Assembly (NCBI GenBank): GCA_025174535.1
Contig: JALBUN010000049.1
Span: forward strand, 1,798,001-1,862,000
Direction of reading: 5' to 3'
DNA length: 64,000 nucleotides
Source of the DNA: Cantharellus purpuraceus
Taxonomy: Eukaryota; Basidiomycota; Agaricomycetes; Cantharellales; Hydnaceae
Below the pieces are notes generated by a model. That model was given only the letters and a program-made list of their open reading frames with translations, ran no database searches and was not told where the DNA came from. Numbering within the stretch: the first letter of the stretch is position 1; every line of letters begins with the position of its first letter. Shown in pieces: positions 1-12,017 of this stretch. A program made the translations under genes and the position numbers.

Positions 1-220
1 ATTATCATAACCATGAGCAAGTATAAAGTGCTGCTACCTCTGAGCTACTCTCCTCACTGATTTTCAGTTGTCCTCTGGTGAGATCTTCCACTATCTTTAC
101 ATTCCAAGACTGCGCATCTAACCCCTCTCGCTTGCGTTCGTCATAAATTAAATCTAGGCCTCTCACCAGGTTTGACGGTTTTCGCCACTTGGAGTCGTTT
201 CTCATCGGAATCGTCACAGA

Positions 221-640
221 ATGAGCTACACAATCAGCATTCGCGTCTTCCAGACTCGCACCAACGCGTTTTTCAACATTGTGGAGAAGACCGTTTGGTA
301 CGGTGGTGGAACCTGGACCGAATTGAATGGAGAGCATGTGCTTACCATGGGTGGCAGTGGCACGTCTGGAGCCCTTCGCCTCGTGGCAGACACGGGCGAG
401 AGCTTTTTCGTGGTGTTCGGTGTGCACAACTGGAAGAAGTGGGGTGCTATGGTCACCGATCTTGCGAATGACCAGACGTGTATCTCTCTCCACCCGCAGT
501 ACTACAGTGGTGGTTCAAGGTCGTCGGATTGGAACCAGCTCGACAGCTACACGGTTAACAATTCGTCGGGGAGGAGCTTTACTGTCACCTATACGGAGCC
601 GGAGGGGAATGCTCTCAAGTGCAATCTCATCATCGGATGA
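221..640 (+). CDS. Fruit-body lectin (Agaricus bisporus lectin family)
   Basis: A single intronless frame of 139 codons matches the fungal fruit-body lectin family (Pfam FB_lectin; Agaricus bisporus ABL, Xerocomus XCL, Boletus BEL) over its whole length; known members have about 140-145 residues. Recognisable stretches are MSYTISIRVFQT at the start, EKTVWYGGGTW near residues 22-32, LTMGGSGTSGALR near 40-52 and the GVHNWKKWG segment near 67-75. Known members are cytosolic tetramers with an actinoporin-like beta-sandwich fold that bind Gal-GalNAc (T antigen) and GlcNAc glycans; several are toxic to insects or nematodes, so a defence role in fruit bodies is likely. No signal peptide is visible, as expected for the family. 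The start is the only ATG giving the conserved N terminus. It runs convergently towards the dihydrouridine synthase gene to its right. Function in this species is inferred from family. Confidence 0.95.
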   Translation: MSYTISIRVFQTRTNAFFNIVEKTVWYGGGTWTELNGEHVLTMGGSGTSGALRLVADTGESFFVVFGVHNWKKWGAMVTDLANDQTCISLHPQYYSGGSRSSDWNQLDSYTVNNSSGRSFTVTYTEPEGNALKCNLIIG

Positions 641-1127
641 AGCTTGGCTTCCTTCTCTCTATTCTCACCCAGGTCTTCTAATGCTCGCAATGAGAATTAT
701 TCTGCCCACATTTGATGTTTTGGAGTTCGTTGCGTACTGCTACTATCGTTGCATTTCGAACGGCAATGAGGACTAAAGGTTGACTGAAACAATACATTCA
801 TATGGCATGTTATGAGAAATACAAGGTAAACCGATTGAGAATTATCTATGCGCAGATGGGCTTAAAGCCTGCGAAACTGCATAGGATGAATTAAAGGTAT
901 GTGCTGTCAAACAATAGCGTACGTTGCGCAGTATGAGTATGACAACACAAAAAATCATTTCCCCATGCACGATTGACATGAGGCCCCCACCAAGGCTGAA
1001 TCGACTATGCCTTCTGCGCTGCTTCGCTTATGCATGAGAGCCTCATCAGTTGCAACCGTGTTGGCGAAATCCAAGTAATAAAAAGTAACACCAGCTCATC
1101 GTAAATTACAGTTAGCTCTAGTCGACG
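641..1127. other. Intergenic, convergent 3' ends
   Basis: About 490 bp between the lectin stop and the stop of the dihydrouridine synthase gene on the other strand. I see AT-rich 3'-UTR-like sequence and no conserved open frame. Confidence 0.6.
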
Positions 1128-2596
1128 TTATGCCACCTGAGTAGTCACTACACCCACATCTGAAGCTAATGGCACCATGCACGGCTCAGGGACTTTCAAC
1201 TCCACTCGCACAGGTATAGAAAAATCAGAACCGGCTTGTGTCCGCGTTTCTGTACCTATTGAGGTTTCTGATATCGCGCCTCTACGTTCCATCAATACCT
1301 TTTCTATTTCTTGCATCACTTCTTCACCTCGCCATTCCCCACAAAGGTATTCGATCATGTCGTAACTCTTCGCTCGTGCGAGGACTTCTTTGATTTCTTT
1401 TCGGCCAGCTTTTCCTAGTGTAGGGGTTGGGCCCTTGAATTGAGTGACACAAAATTTTGTATTGGACCAATGGATGGACAGGTGTTTGGCCTAGCCTCGA
1501 ATATTACCCATATTTTTCACACGTCAAAAATAGAGGAACGTACGAGTCGAATGTACTGAGGAAGCAGAGTGCTTTCAAGATCCAACAAGGGATTGGGGTC
1601 GAAACATGTCGGATTTGACTCAGCGGCAGTAGCAATCATGATAGAGTGTGCGCCTAAGCTCATCCCAATTGAATAAAACCAAGTCCATCAATCTATACGA
1701 ACACATACCAGTAATGTTTTTGACTCGTTTTGCATCTTCAAAACCCAAACAATCTCCATTCGTAATGACAGCAACGTCAACTCCTAACCCTTCTACAAAG
1801 TCAACAATCTCTCGCATTCGTTCTATAAGTGCCTTTTCCCGGGGCCGCATATTTCTCGTGCGACAATGCACTGTGATCGCGCTGACTCCTGTATCCACTA
1901 TGCGCTTTACAAGTTGCAGAGTATCTTCCTGCGATGGTAACAGCCGAATCTTGGCAGACACAGAAATCTCGGGTGGCAGATCTTTCCGCAGAGCTGTGAG
2001 GATAGCACATAACAAGTCTGGATTTGTCAAAAGAGCAGCGCCCATGCCACCGTGCGTAGAAAACGGTTTAGGGCAACCACAGTTTAGATCAATCCCAGAT
2101 ACGTCTTGACGAACAACTCGAGCAGCTTGTACTGCCAGATCTGGATCTGCAGACCCAATCTGATAGATGAGATAGGGTTTTTCAAGCGGATGGCAGGAAA
2201 ATATAGCTTTGGATACGCCATTGAAATTGATTGTACCTGAGTCCGCTGCAACCCAGCACAGATTAAGACAGATGGGCATTCCTATCGTCATGGGACGTAC
2301 GATCGACAACTCGCTCCGCATGCAGCATGGCTTTATCAACTATTTCGGGACCCCAGACAAGCTTTGCGCCATGCTTCAAGGCAAAGAGACGAGTAGGCAC
2401 TGCGGTCCAACTTCCTCAGTCGCTTGCGGCAGCAGTCATGAGGGACAGACGCACGACTTCCTGAACGTACCATTGGGGCGAGCATGAGACCATGTTTGAA
2501 GTCGGAAGCTGGACGTGTGCAAATGGGAATGTCAAGTCTCTGTCGTTTGACAGGACGAGGAGAAGGCGAGGAAGAGACCGCACGAATAAGGCTCAT
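1128..2596 (-). CDS. DUS2: tRNA-dihydrouridine synthase 2 (DUS2)
   Basis: Flavoenzyme that reduces a D-loop uridine of cytosolic tRNAs to dihydrouridine (position 20 in the yeast Dus2 case), using FMN and NADPH. Read on the minus strand, the exons give LMLAPMVRS (FMN-binding start), FALKHGAKLVWGPEIVDKAM, YQIGSADPDLAVQAA, the catalytic LNCGCPKPFSTHGGMG with its Cys, VSAKIRLL, ITVHCRTRNMRPREKA, ITNGD, and after an intron near 1660-1710 the segment IMIATAAESNPTCF. A further exon carries KHLSIHWSNTKFCVTQFKGP, and the frame ends at 1128. At least three introns are needed; the one following APMVR is short and its exact ends are uncertain. The start at 2596 (MSLIRAVS) is the first upstream ATG in frame; a start nearer 2487 is possible. 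It is divergent from EXO84, only about 80 bp away. Confidence 0.92.
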
Positions 2597-2678
2597 GGAA
2601 CGGGAAATCAGGCGCATGTGACGCTGAGTCACATGTGTCACACAGCTTGGTCGTCCTGGCCACTGGTGCTCAAGAGCC
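2597..2678. promoter_or_regulatory. Short divergent promoter with 21-bp inverted repeat
   Basis: This is all the space between the proposed DUS2 start and the EXO84 start. It contains a perfect inverted repeat at 2615-2635, CATGTGAC - GCTGA - GTCACATG, with further GTCAC-like sequence just after it. The GTCACATG half-site resembles E-box sites bound by basic helix-loop-helix factors. Seen directly: the symmetry and position. Inferred: that it serves both genes. Confidence 0.55.
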
Positions 2679-5318
2679 ATGTCTCTACGCAAACGACCTG
2701 ATGGTCCTAAAACAGCCCAGGGCGCTCAACCACGACCCCAGCAGAGATTGGAGAAGGGTGGCAAGAATGCTCCCAAATCTCGAGTCGACGATCGAATAAA
2801 GAAACGAATGACTATGCGCTATGCTGACATTTCAGAACCCAGCCAGCTATCCATACCCAATCTGCCTTCTTTTCCTGTCGATCTTATACCGGGAGGTTCC
2901 ATAAGAGGGCGGGATGACCGGCTATTGGCAGAGAGTCCGACTGCGCAGGAGGATCCGAGGAGGGCTGATGTTAAAGCCATGGAGCAAGAGGGTTTTGACC
3001 CGGAAGCATGTCAGTTGGTTCCTATTGATCGAGTGGAGGCCGTTTAACGGATTATTGGCCGCTTAACAAGATTTAAAGGTCAAATTAGCAAACTCAACAG
3101 AAGCAGAACTGAGGGACCTGCAGTCATCGCTAAAAGCATCCAAGGCCGCTACAGCTTATGACCTGCAGAAAAATGTTTTCCGGAAGTGTGTGCTAACTTT
3201 CTGGCAGGGGCATGCCGTCCTGCACCATATCTCGCTTTCATTAGCGATTGTGTCCCGACCATTGCCCTTGCACATTTGCAATGGTGCTGACCTTTGGTTT
3301 TTTTAGCTATGAGCAATTTGTCTCTATTTCTAAGGAAATCAGTACATTGGAAAATGATATGCTTGAGCTCAAGGAGAGTATCTCAGAATGGAAGTCTATG
3401 CCTTCCCTCCTACAGGTGGACGATGGCGCCGCCTCTGGTATGTCATCTCCGTTTTCGGATCTGGGATACATACCTAGCTTTTGTAGACAGGCGGAGAATT
3501 ACACGCTCATCGGCCGCTGACCTTCGTGCACTCTACGCCACTCAACTACAGACTCTTCATACTACGATTGAGGGATCTGCGAAGTTTGTACCTGCGACCC
3601 CTGGCCGACATGTTGTTGCCGAAATGGGAGACGTATCCTCGTTGAACCCAGCCACCTACAAAGCAGCACACGCAGTACATTTCGTGTTGCTTGATGATGC
3701 GCTGCTAGTGGCCAAACGTCGACGAAAGAGGACAGGAGGCAGTGGCCACCTAGTCGCTGAACGATGCTGGATGCTGGATGACATCGTGATGCAGGATGTC
3801 AAAGACACCACCGGTGCGGAAACCATCACTGTCCTCGGATGTGTATTCAACCACGCACCCCAGAGGTAACCAATGTGATCAAGCTGCGTCATGGGAAAGA
3901 GACGCATGTCTATCGTATCGCCCGGTTGAAAGACAAGAAAACTCTTTTGTCTACTTTTAGGCAAGCTTCAGAGGAGCTCGCCGCCCGAAAACGCAGACAA
4001 CGTGAAGGAGAGCATGAGCGACGACGGAGCGTGTGGGCCGAGGGTAATGTATGTAGACTCGATTTACTCCGTACAAATTTCAGATTCTACATTGAAACTA
4101 TTGATGGACTACTAGAGAAACTCTCTGGCACTGCCAGATCTGGAGACGATGCCAGCCTTGCCTGATTGGCTAGGAGCGGTGGCGGCTCGTGAGGGGTTGG
4201 ACGGAGCAAAAGAAAAGGCGGAGCGGGATGCACGATGGGTAGGTGACTTTGCTGACGACCTCACCGTAGCGATTGCTCTCAGACAGTGGGACCAAGCGGT
4301 TTCACTTGTCGAAAGTGGTGCGTGACACATGCGTATCTTCATGAATTGCGCCCTTACACCCGTGGACACGTCTCCCATCTTGGCACAGGAGAAAAACGTT
4401 TACCTACAAGTCCCTTACTTGCGCCGAAGTTGACGCCACTCACAGCATCATTAACGACTGCATTACTTCACACGCTGTCTGATCCGATGCAGCGCAAGTC
4501 TGCTGTTGTTCATCTAACTTCTCTGTTGGAGCGTTTACATGCTGGTGCCGCCACGCGTTCGACTTTTCTTGCCATGCGTGGTGAGCTCATGCGAAAGCGT
4601 GTGCGAGCATTGAGGTGCGTTTTTGACTGGTGAATAAAGGTCCGCACTGATACTGACGCAACCGCATTTGTGATAGGTTTGAGGGATCTGTGGAGCTGTA
4701 TATCTCCGACCTTGCAGTAGTGGTGTTCACCGGTATCAAACACACAGCCGATTGGTTCCTAGCAAGTTTCAAAGAAAATGGCACCGCCTCTTGTGAGTAA
4801 CACAATCTGCCCTGTATTTGTGTCACTTGGACTGAAATCATTGTTTTTGCTTAGCTCTAGTGCAATGGGCGAGAGAGCAAATTGAGAGTTATGCAGAGAT
4901 GTTCAAGAAGCAGGTCCACGGAAGCGATGTTGCCCCACAAACCGTGCAAGACTGCATAGAAATCACGCACCACCAGAGCAACAAGGTGAGCCTTCGTATC
5001 GTGCCGTGTCACCCAGTCTTCGATGTTGATGTCGTTTGATAGCTTTTGAAAGACAACAGCCTCGACTTTTCCCACCTCCTTGAGCAGTTACTTGCGCCCC
5101 CCAACCCTCGCGTTTCGCCTCCTTCATTCTCACGGCGAGAACCTGCTACTTCGAGTCCCCAAGTAGTGACTGAGGCACTTCCGCCATCCTCCTCAGATGC
5201 ATCGCGGCCAACGAAGCCTCCACGCAATTTGCCACCACGGTCGCGAGATCGACCGTCCAGCGCTGCGGACAGGGAACGCCCTGTTGCAAATCCCCCCCGA
5301 CGGGAAGGTATGATTTGA
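2679..5318 (+). CDS. EXO84: Exocyst complex subunit EXO84
   Basis: Subunit of the eight-protein exocyst that tethers secretory vesicles at the plasma membrane. The first exon begins MSLRKRPDGPKT and is basic and disordered. Downstream exons carry the coiled-coil segment YEQFVSISKEISTLENDMLE with LKESISEWKSMPSLLQ, then a PH-like domain (FVPATPGRHVVAEMGD, HAVHFVLLDDALLVAKRR, ERCWMLDDIVMQDV), and the helical C-terminal domain (LPDWLGAVAAREGLDGA, WVGDFADDLTVAIALRQWDQ, VELYISDLAVVVFTGIKHTA, LVQWAREQIESYAEMFKKQV). The last exon is Pro/Ser/Arg-rich and ends at 5318. About eight or nine exons are separated by introns of roughly 50-100 bp with GT-AG ends. The exon at 4148-4320 lies in a different frame from its neighbours and is joined by a donor after VSLVESG. 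It shares a very short divergent promoter with DUS2. Confidence 0.93.
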
Positions 5319-6538
5319 GCATGCGAACTTAAGAGTCGAGTTGCAGTGTTGCCGCACTTCCATGGCTTGGCAACTTTTTGTAATTTATACCACCCGTGCT
5401 AGCTTTGTTCCGCGTTGTGTGTAATCTGATGCCATTGCAAACGACTGGCCGGTTACCAATGATTTTCACAGGACTATGTACTTGCTGGCATATTCGGCTT
5501 GAGAGCCAATATGTACGAATGATCGATACCGTTTGAACCACTGCCGATGTAAGCCTTGTAATCACAACTGCATGGATTCTTTGGGGGTGCCTCAGAGAGG
5601 AAGGGAACGCGTACCGAATGATCTTATGCAGACGGCTAGCTGTCACTTTGCATGGCTAGGGCATTCTCTTAACTAATGGATAGGGGCGAATTTTTTGTGA
5701 TTTTAGATCCTGGCTGGCACAGATGACTTTCATGGGCTTGGGGGCCTACCATTACAAGTGACTGACAATGTTCAAGCACTGATGAAAGTTTGTCCAATCG
5801 CAATTATGCTCAATCAGATATAGATTGTGATCAGTACGAGGTTGCGATGGTGTCATGAGTGATGAACCCACTCTAGGTTCTCTCAAAACCCATACAACTG
5901 TACAAATGCAGGGAAGACTATGCAGTGAGTGGATGTTGCATCCGGATAATGAATATGATGATAAACCATCCATCACTCGGGTATCCTACCCTTGCACGCT
6001 TAATATAGCCATTTGCGGGGTATCATCTATGCTCATCACGCCCATTTGGCACGAGTCCAGGGCAAATTTACTATACCATATATAATCCATCAATTCATAA
6101 ACAATCAACCCTAATTACCTTCAACATTTTCTCCTCTTCGTGATCCTCTATGCCTCTCGCAACTCACGATCAACGTCGAGCATGTCAATTGTGACTAGTC
6201 ACATATCTTTGATCCTTGATCAGAAATGACCAATGAAGGCCGTGGGAGGCAGTACTCGAGCCTCAGAACCCACTGCCCGCATCACGGATGTCATGTTAGA
6301 ATTGAAACGGAAGCTTCTCAAGGATCAAAAGCCCTGGCGCAGGGATGGCATAGTTGATCTTTCCCGATTGGTCAGCTTCTCGCCACTAGTTTAACTGGAC
6401 ACAGCGACCAAGAGCAGCCTGGCTGCATCAGGGGCCTAGTACATGCTTATTCTGTCGACGACATGACTGTCGGATCAGACTGAGTTGCGCCTCGTGAAGT
6501 TTAAAGCGGCGCTAGAATGACCCTCCGACGGCTACAGT
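5319..6538. other. Intergenic, one weak small frame
   Basis: About 1.2 kb with no recognisable gene. The only points of note are a perfect 12-bp palindrome GTGACTAGTCAC at 6191-6202 and a 53-codon frame described separately at 6233-6394. Confidence 0.5.
6233..6394 (+). CDS. Possible small protein, 53 aa, unknown
   Basis: ATG-to-TAA frame of 53 codons whose middle, VMLELKRKLLKDQKPWRRDG, is charged and helix-prone and looks more coding-like than the AT-rich surroundings. A GT dinucleotide near the end (in the VSFS segment) could instead be an intron donor. I do not recognise a family. It lies 145 bp before the NmrA-like gene on the same strand, so it could be an upstream frame in that transcript, a small gene, or chance. 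Confidence 0.25.
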   Translation: MKAVGGSTRASEPTARITDVMLELKRKLLKDQKPWRRDGIVDLSRLVSFSPLV

Positions 6539-7572
6539 ATGGTGCCAATCTTGCTAATCACAGCTACGAGTCGTCCAAGTCTTCATCTCGCTTCTTTGTT
6601 ACTCTCTTTGCCCGAATGTCCTGTCATTCGAGTTATGGTTACTTCTGATGTAGATGTTCAAGAGGCATTGCCTCGCCAGCTGCTATCGGCACCCCATTCC
6701 ATTGTCGTAGTAGATGACTTCCATGGACAGGCATTCCAATCAGCATTTAGGGGTGTATCTACGGTCTTTCATAACGGTTCCAACATACACCCCCAAGACT
6801 GGTTTCTAGCCACCGCGGTCATCGATATGGCGAAAGAAGCGAGAGTTAGGCATTTTATCTTGTGCAGCGTCTTTCATTCCATACGCACAAAGATTCATGT
6901 ACACAAAGTCAAGCTCACGTGTGTAAGACATGATATTCGTCTTCAGAAATACTCATTTTCGTCTAGCATCGAAGAATACCTCGTCGAGTCGCGTCTGGAT
7001 TATACTATCCTGCAGGTCTGTATTTGTTACCTTCTTGGCTCTGTTAACTCAGTGATCTAGCCTACTCTGTTCATGCAAAATGTGACGCTTTCTCAAGTGC
7101 TGCAAACAGGAATTATACCTCTTGGATTTTCCTCCTCCGTGGTTACCGGTTTCATTGATCTCCTCGACCTAGCTACTGTAATTCGCAGCATAATGCTCTC
7201 TCCTGCTCGACATTTTTTAGCTCAATATGAATTGGTGGGCCAAAACGCGTCTTACGATGATGTTTCCAGGACAATCGCTCGAGTATGTCTCAGGGACATC
7301 CAGTGCAATGTGTTGTCGCGTGGGGAATTCATTACCAGGATGAGAGCTACTGGAGAGCTTCAGAATGAGTATGCTGAAGATGCGGTTGAGAGACTCATGC
7401 TCTATTATAACCGCTGGCAAGTACAATCGTTCTTCTGTTGACTCTTCGACTCAGAGTGCTTAGGTAATGCGGTAGGGGTTTGGCAGGAAACGCGAATGTC
7501 CTTCGCTGGCTGCTCGGCCGAGATCCCACTACGTGGGAAGGCTACATTATGCGGGAGATTTCGCACCTTTGA
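6539..7572 (+). CDS. NmrA-like NAD(P)-binding protein
   Basis: Atypical short-chain dehydrogenase-fold protein of the NmrA/HSCARG type, whose members bind NAD(P) and often act as redox sensors or isoflavone-reductase-like enzymes. Exon 1 gives ILLITATSRPSLHLASLLLS in place of the usual GxxGxxG loop, then VSTVFHNGSNIHPQDWFLAT, AKEARVRHFILCSVFH and SIEEYLVESRLDYTILQ (the usual K..VE..L....YTILRP region). After an intron around 7016-7061 comes PTLFMQNVTLSQ and FIDLLDLATVIRSIMLSP (the conserved D-V-A segment). A final exon from about 7485 carries VLRWLLGRDPTTWEGYI, the typical C terminus of the family, to a TGA at 7570-7572. The last splice junction is not fully resolved. The nucleotide-binding glycine motif is degenerate (TATSRPS), so cofactor use is uncertain. 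Confidence 0.83.
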
Positions 7573-8314
7573 GTCATGTGCAACATTGGTGAATATCCAT
7601 TTCTTCAGGTGCTCCCACTCGGTTGAGTTGCTATACGACAGTGACAACTAAAAATATGCTACTCCGACCTTCCCATGGTCTGACAGAGCGTTTCTTGCAC
7701 TCGGTCATGCTGTGTAATGTCCCTCCTGATTCTCGATCTCAATGTACATTTCGATGCGATTTTACCTTCGTTAGATGGTAACACTTTTAAGACTATTGCG
7801 CGAAGAAAGTATGTCAGAGTTTCAGTTTCATTCAGCTTGGTATATTACCATGATTATTGGCTGACCCTGCCCATGCATGCCTCGTTCTGATCACCTACTC
7901 AATCTCAAAAACCGGCACATCAAGCAGACATAACACCTGAGGGATCGGATATCAACGGTCATAGTAGACCTAGTATCGTATCCTGCACTATATTGGTTCC
8001 GTATTGCATCAGTGCAATGGGAGTAGTTCATTCACGAACCCCATGTTGTATATATGCAAAGCTAAGTATAGTCACAAAATTAGAATCCAGTCATGCTAAT
8101 GCACCGTGTTTAGCGTAGTTGACGGAACCCATTATATGATATCTAGCAGAATAACAGCCAATAAGTTATAACTCTATAATGAGACTAGGAAAAGGTAACT
8201 TCTATGTCGGGGATAGATTATATCAATATTTGCTCAAGGGAAGGAGGAAGAACAACGCAACCAAAGGCCCACGCCTGTGAAACATAAAAGGCATACAGGA
8301 AATGGCACCATCAA
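7573..8314. other. Intergenic, convergent
   Basis: About 740 bp between the 3' ends of the NmrA-like gene and the Prm10-like gene. AT-rich; no frame or repeat that I can support. Confidence 0.5.
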
Positions 8315-11300
8315 TTAGAGACTGAACAATCCTGCAGACCGCCTGCGGCTTCCTCCCAATGGATGTACAATGACAACAGATGTGAAAAGTCCGACGGTGA
8401 GGCCAATTCCAACTGCCACGAGCTGCAGTGTAACCTGAAAGCCTGCCTGATATGACTCAAATTGCTGGCCCTTGTTGTCGTTCGCCGCAAAAGTCAGCAG
8501 TCCACCATTGGCGAGTCCACTAGGAAGTTGGAAAAGGATGCCCGTGATCTTGGGGAGTAACCCTGTGAGAAATTAAGTGCACATGAGAAGGAAGTGACCA
8601 CACCATAACAACATAGGCATTTCCTGAGAAGAATTTGGCATATGTATTAGCAACGATGCCTACGGCAAAGGCGCCTATGGCTGACTGGATGTCTGGTCGG
8701 CCTACGAAAGCCAGTCCAGAAAAATGATTCGCTGCCCAGCCGCCACAAGAGATAAGAATGGTGACGGCCTATGTGTGCGACGGATGACAGTCAATATGTG
8801 AGGCTCGCCAAAGGAAGCAGCACTCACCATCTCTTTGCGCCACAGAGGTGCTTGATTTCGCAAACTAAGGAATAGAGAATACATGGGTACGCATAGCATA
8901 GCTGTTCATTGGGATATGAGCCGAAGCAACAGAAGCGAACGCGAGCCGCTTACCCCACCAAATTGACGCCGTGCGCTGCCACCAAGGGCCATCCGACTTG
9001 TGCGACGACCCGCACAAATAATCATCAGGACCTACAACAGTGAGTCCTGTCATCCGAGAATAAAACTCAGCACCCATCGCAATTCCAAATCCCTAAGAAG
9101 CCCCATTAGAGACATGTTCCTTAACTCAGCAAAAACATCCACTCACAAGGAAAAGCGAGTAGATGACCGCAAAGCAAATCCTCACAGCCCCACTCACAAT
9201 CTGTCGAGATGCCAACTCAAGACTACCACTGAGGACAATGAAGCCCTGGAATACCCCAAATGATATAAGACGCCCAACATATAGCGTGAGTGAACGAAAG
9301 TCACCCACGGGCAATATGAGAACAACTGAGCTGGATGCCACTGCTGCATAGCAGAACCGGGATGTAGATGCCAGCGCAGCTGATATAAAGCTCAACAGTG
9401 TCGCAATGGTGATTCTATTTGATAATATGAAAATCAACCAACGCCGATGCACAAATAGGGAAGCCTCACTCGAAGACATTTGAATACAACTCGTTTCTTG
9501 CGCTAAAAATTTGCACTATTACCAACAGGGAGCCGAGTGGAAGCGCGGCCAACGAGTCTACAAAAGAGCCAGAGAAAGCGAGGGAGCATATTGACGATGA
9601 GCACAACCCTCCCAGAAGTATTTCTTGCCAGCCATGGTATAATGGGGGCTTATGCATCAAAAAGTCGAGAGATGCTGATGCCGAAGATACGGAAATCTTG
9701 TCATGGATAACCTGTCAATAATTGATGTTAGTACATGCAATATCCACCAGCTAGTACGCATACCTTCCAATATAGTTTATGTGCGTCATAAAGTTTTCCA
9801 AGATCGAGACTGCTCCCTTGTTGAATAAATTTAAGGTTGGATGTGCTCGTTCCCGCATCACCAAATGAGATCAGCATCACGTTAGGTAGGTATAACGTCG
9901 AGACCTCAAGGTCAAGCACACGCGCAGTGGCTTGAAGCTGTGCCTGGAGTCTGTGTGTTGGCGCAGCGAACCTGATGCCAAAGCAGCCGTTGGTGAATGA
10001 AAATCCACCAAGGGCGACTCGAAAGCTTACATCATGAGGGCCCGGGCGAGTTTAAGCAGGAACTCCTGTCTCTGCATAAGCTCTGCAATGTGCTTCGTAA
10101 TCTGGCGCAGGCAATACATGAGAAAGAGCATTGAAATTAGGCATTGAAAAACAAAGGACACGGACAAGAGGCTGCATGATGGAATCTAACAACTTGAACC
10201 ACTCACAAAAATCTCTGCTTTCCGCCTCCGCTCCTTCTTGCCCCGCCGGTAGGTCGTACCGTGTTCTCTATCTGCCTCAATATCCCCGGTGACAATTTTT
10301 TCGATCGGCGATGGCGCTCTGCTTCCGAGTCGCGAATGGAGTGAGGGTGGCATCCATTCAGTAAGCGTCGCCAATGAATGTCGTTTATGTTTCTTATTTA
10401 GTCTACCATTCCTCTGTGATGTCAGACTATCAGAAGTGGACTCGGGCGTTGCTGTTCCTGCTATGTCGCTCGCAGGGGCAGAATCTTCGGTATAATCGGC
10501 ACCAGAATAGGGCTGAGGAGTCGCTGGTGCAGAGCGTATTCGTCGTGGATCGATGTTTTGAGGGTTCCACTGCGAGGTGTCTGGCTCGATTTCGTATCTG
10601 AGAAAAAAATCGTGAGCGTGCTACAAAACGGTTATTTCGACGGCAAATATAAATCTGATATATTCAAGATGAACCTAACCTTGATAATCCGAATCCTTTT
10701 CTTTTGATATTCGGACCGATAGTACTTGGTACTGGTGCAGCTGGGCCAGTCAAATTTCCCGAGGTTGCTATAAGAGAGCCAATTACACCGCCAGCATTCT
10801 GTGCTGCTTTAGGACGGCCACCACGAGTGCCGAAAGTACTAAGTGTAGGTAGATGCAAGGATGACATAGTACTCGAAGCGGTGGGAAGGACCGTGTGGAA
10901 CTGGTTCATCTGCTCAGGGGGTAGAGAAGCACTCGAAGGTGCTGAGGCAGAAGTATTTGGCAACGCAGAGATAGCACTTGCGGTTGGGGCGTGTGGATTA
11001 AAGTAGGAGGTGGGCGGGCTTCGTTGTCTTTGATTTTCCATACGGTATGGGAGAACCTCACACTCCTTGTCGCTGTCATCCGGAGTCGTCGTCGCACAAC
11101 TTGTCACCGCACTGCTTGACCCACTGTCACCCCCCTCCGCGTTGTAAAGAGCAAAAAGAGTCGACAAAACACCTTGTCCTCGTGGAAGTGGGGAGATGTG
11201 GTTGGTGGCTCCCCCACCAGCGTTAGCTTCGGGATCATGGCTGTATTTCGAAGGCACCTTCTCATCTCGTTGCGCATCGCTCGGGTCTCGTCGTTGTTGT

Positions 11301-12017
11301 AGTGATGCGCATTGTTTCGAGGTTTTTGTACGCAGAATGACTGAATTTCTACGCACTGAGCTGGTGTGCTCTTTGACCAAGCTGCGTGCCCGCCTTGCCC
11401 ACCGTTTCTCCTCCTCCCGACCATGCTCCTCCACCTCCATTTCCTCATCGCCGCCATTCTGTAGCCCTTCATGTATGCGGGTAGAAAGCGAGGCAGGCAG
11501 GCCAGCTGTTTCTATTGTGTCAACGAACACTCTCTCGTCAAATTCTTCCTCAGTCCGTTGCGCCCCTTGACGGGAAGACTCAGCATGAGGCTGGTGATCG
11601 GCAGCTGATCCTAAGTCATCTTCATTCTGAGTTGTAAGACGTGTGTGTTTAGCTCTTGGGGAAAATTTAGAAGTTGAAGACCAGGAGTGAGAGTTCAGAT
11701 AACTTTCCAGCGCACGGTGAAGGCTTGCTAGTGCAGCAGGCTAATCGGAACAAACACAATCAGCATGGGAAATTATTGGAGGTCACGTTCAACGAGGAAC
11801 CACTCACATCTGACCCATGCTCATCTAGCGTTCTTGCCAGGTCCCCATGGTCCTCTTCCTCGGAATCCGAATGAGAAACCCACTCGACATGTTCTACTTG
11901 GGGTTTCGATGCCCATTGCACATGCCGCGGAGATCGATTAGGCCCTGAAACCGGGGCGCGTGCAGTCAGGTTTGCTGAACTAACGTCCTGGCCGTTTGAG
12001 GTGTTGTTAATGGACAT
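8315..12017 (-). CDS. Prm10/ThrE-like multispanning membrane protein (DUF1212 type)
   Basis: Long protein (estimated about 900-950 residues) read on the minus strand in about a dozen exons. The first half is hydrophilic and low in complexity (Ser, Pro, Glu rich, for example WVSHSDSEEEDHGDLA and SASAPSSASLPPEQ). The second half is the ThrE/Prm10 module: RQEFLLKLARALMMFGAPTH, VLDLEVSTLYLPNVMLISFG, then KPPLYHGWQEILLGGLCSSS and many hydrophobic helices (SICSLAFSGSFVDSLAALPL, ITIATLLSFISAALASTSRF, GRLISFGVFQGFIVLSGSLE). The final exon gives SGLANGGLLTFAANDN and ends in SRRRSAGLFSL, the family's usual C terminus. Yeast Prm10 is pheromone-induced and of unknown role; bacterial ThrE exports threonine. 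A transport role is inference. No nearby gene points to its substrate. Confidence 0.9.

Noticed and set aside
11196..11570. Plus-strand frame of 124 codons
   Set aside because: Antisense of the low-complexity half of the Prm10-like gene.
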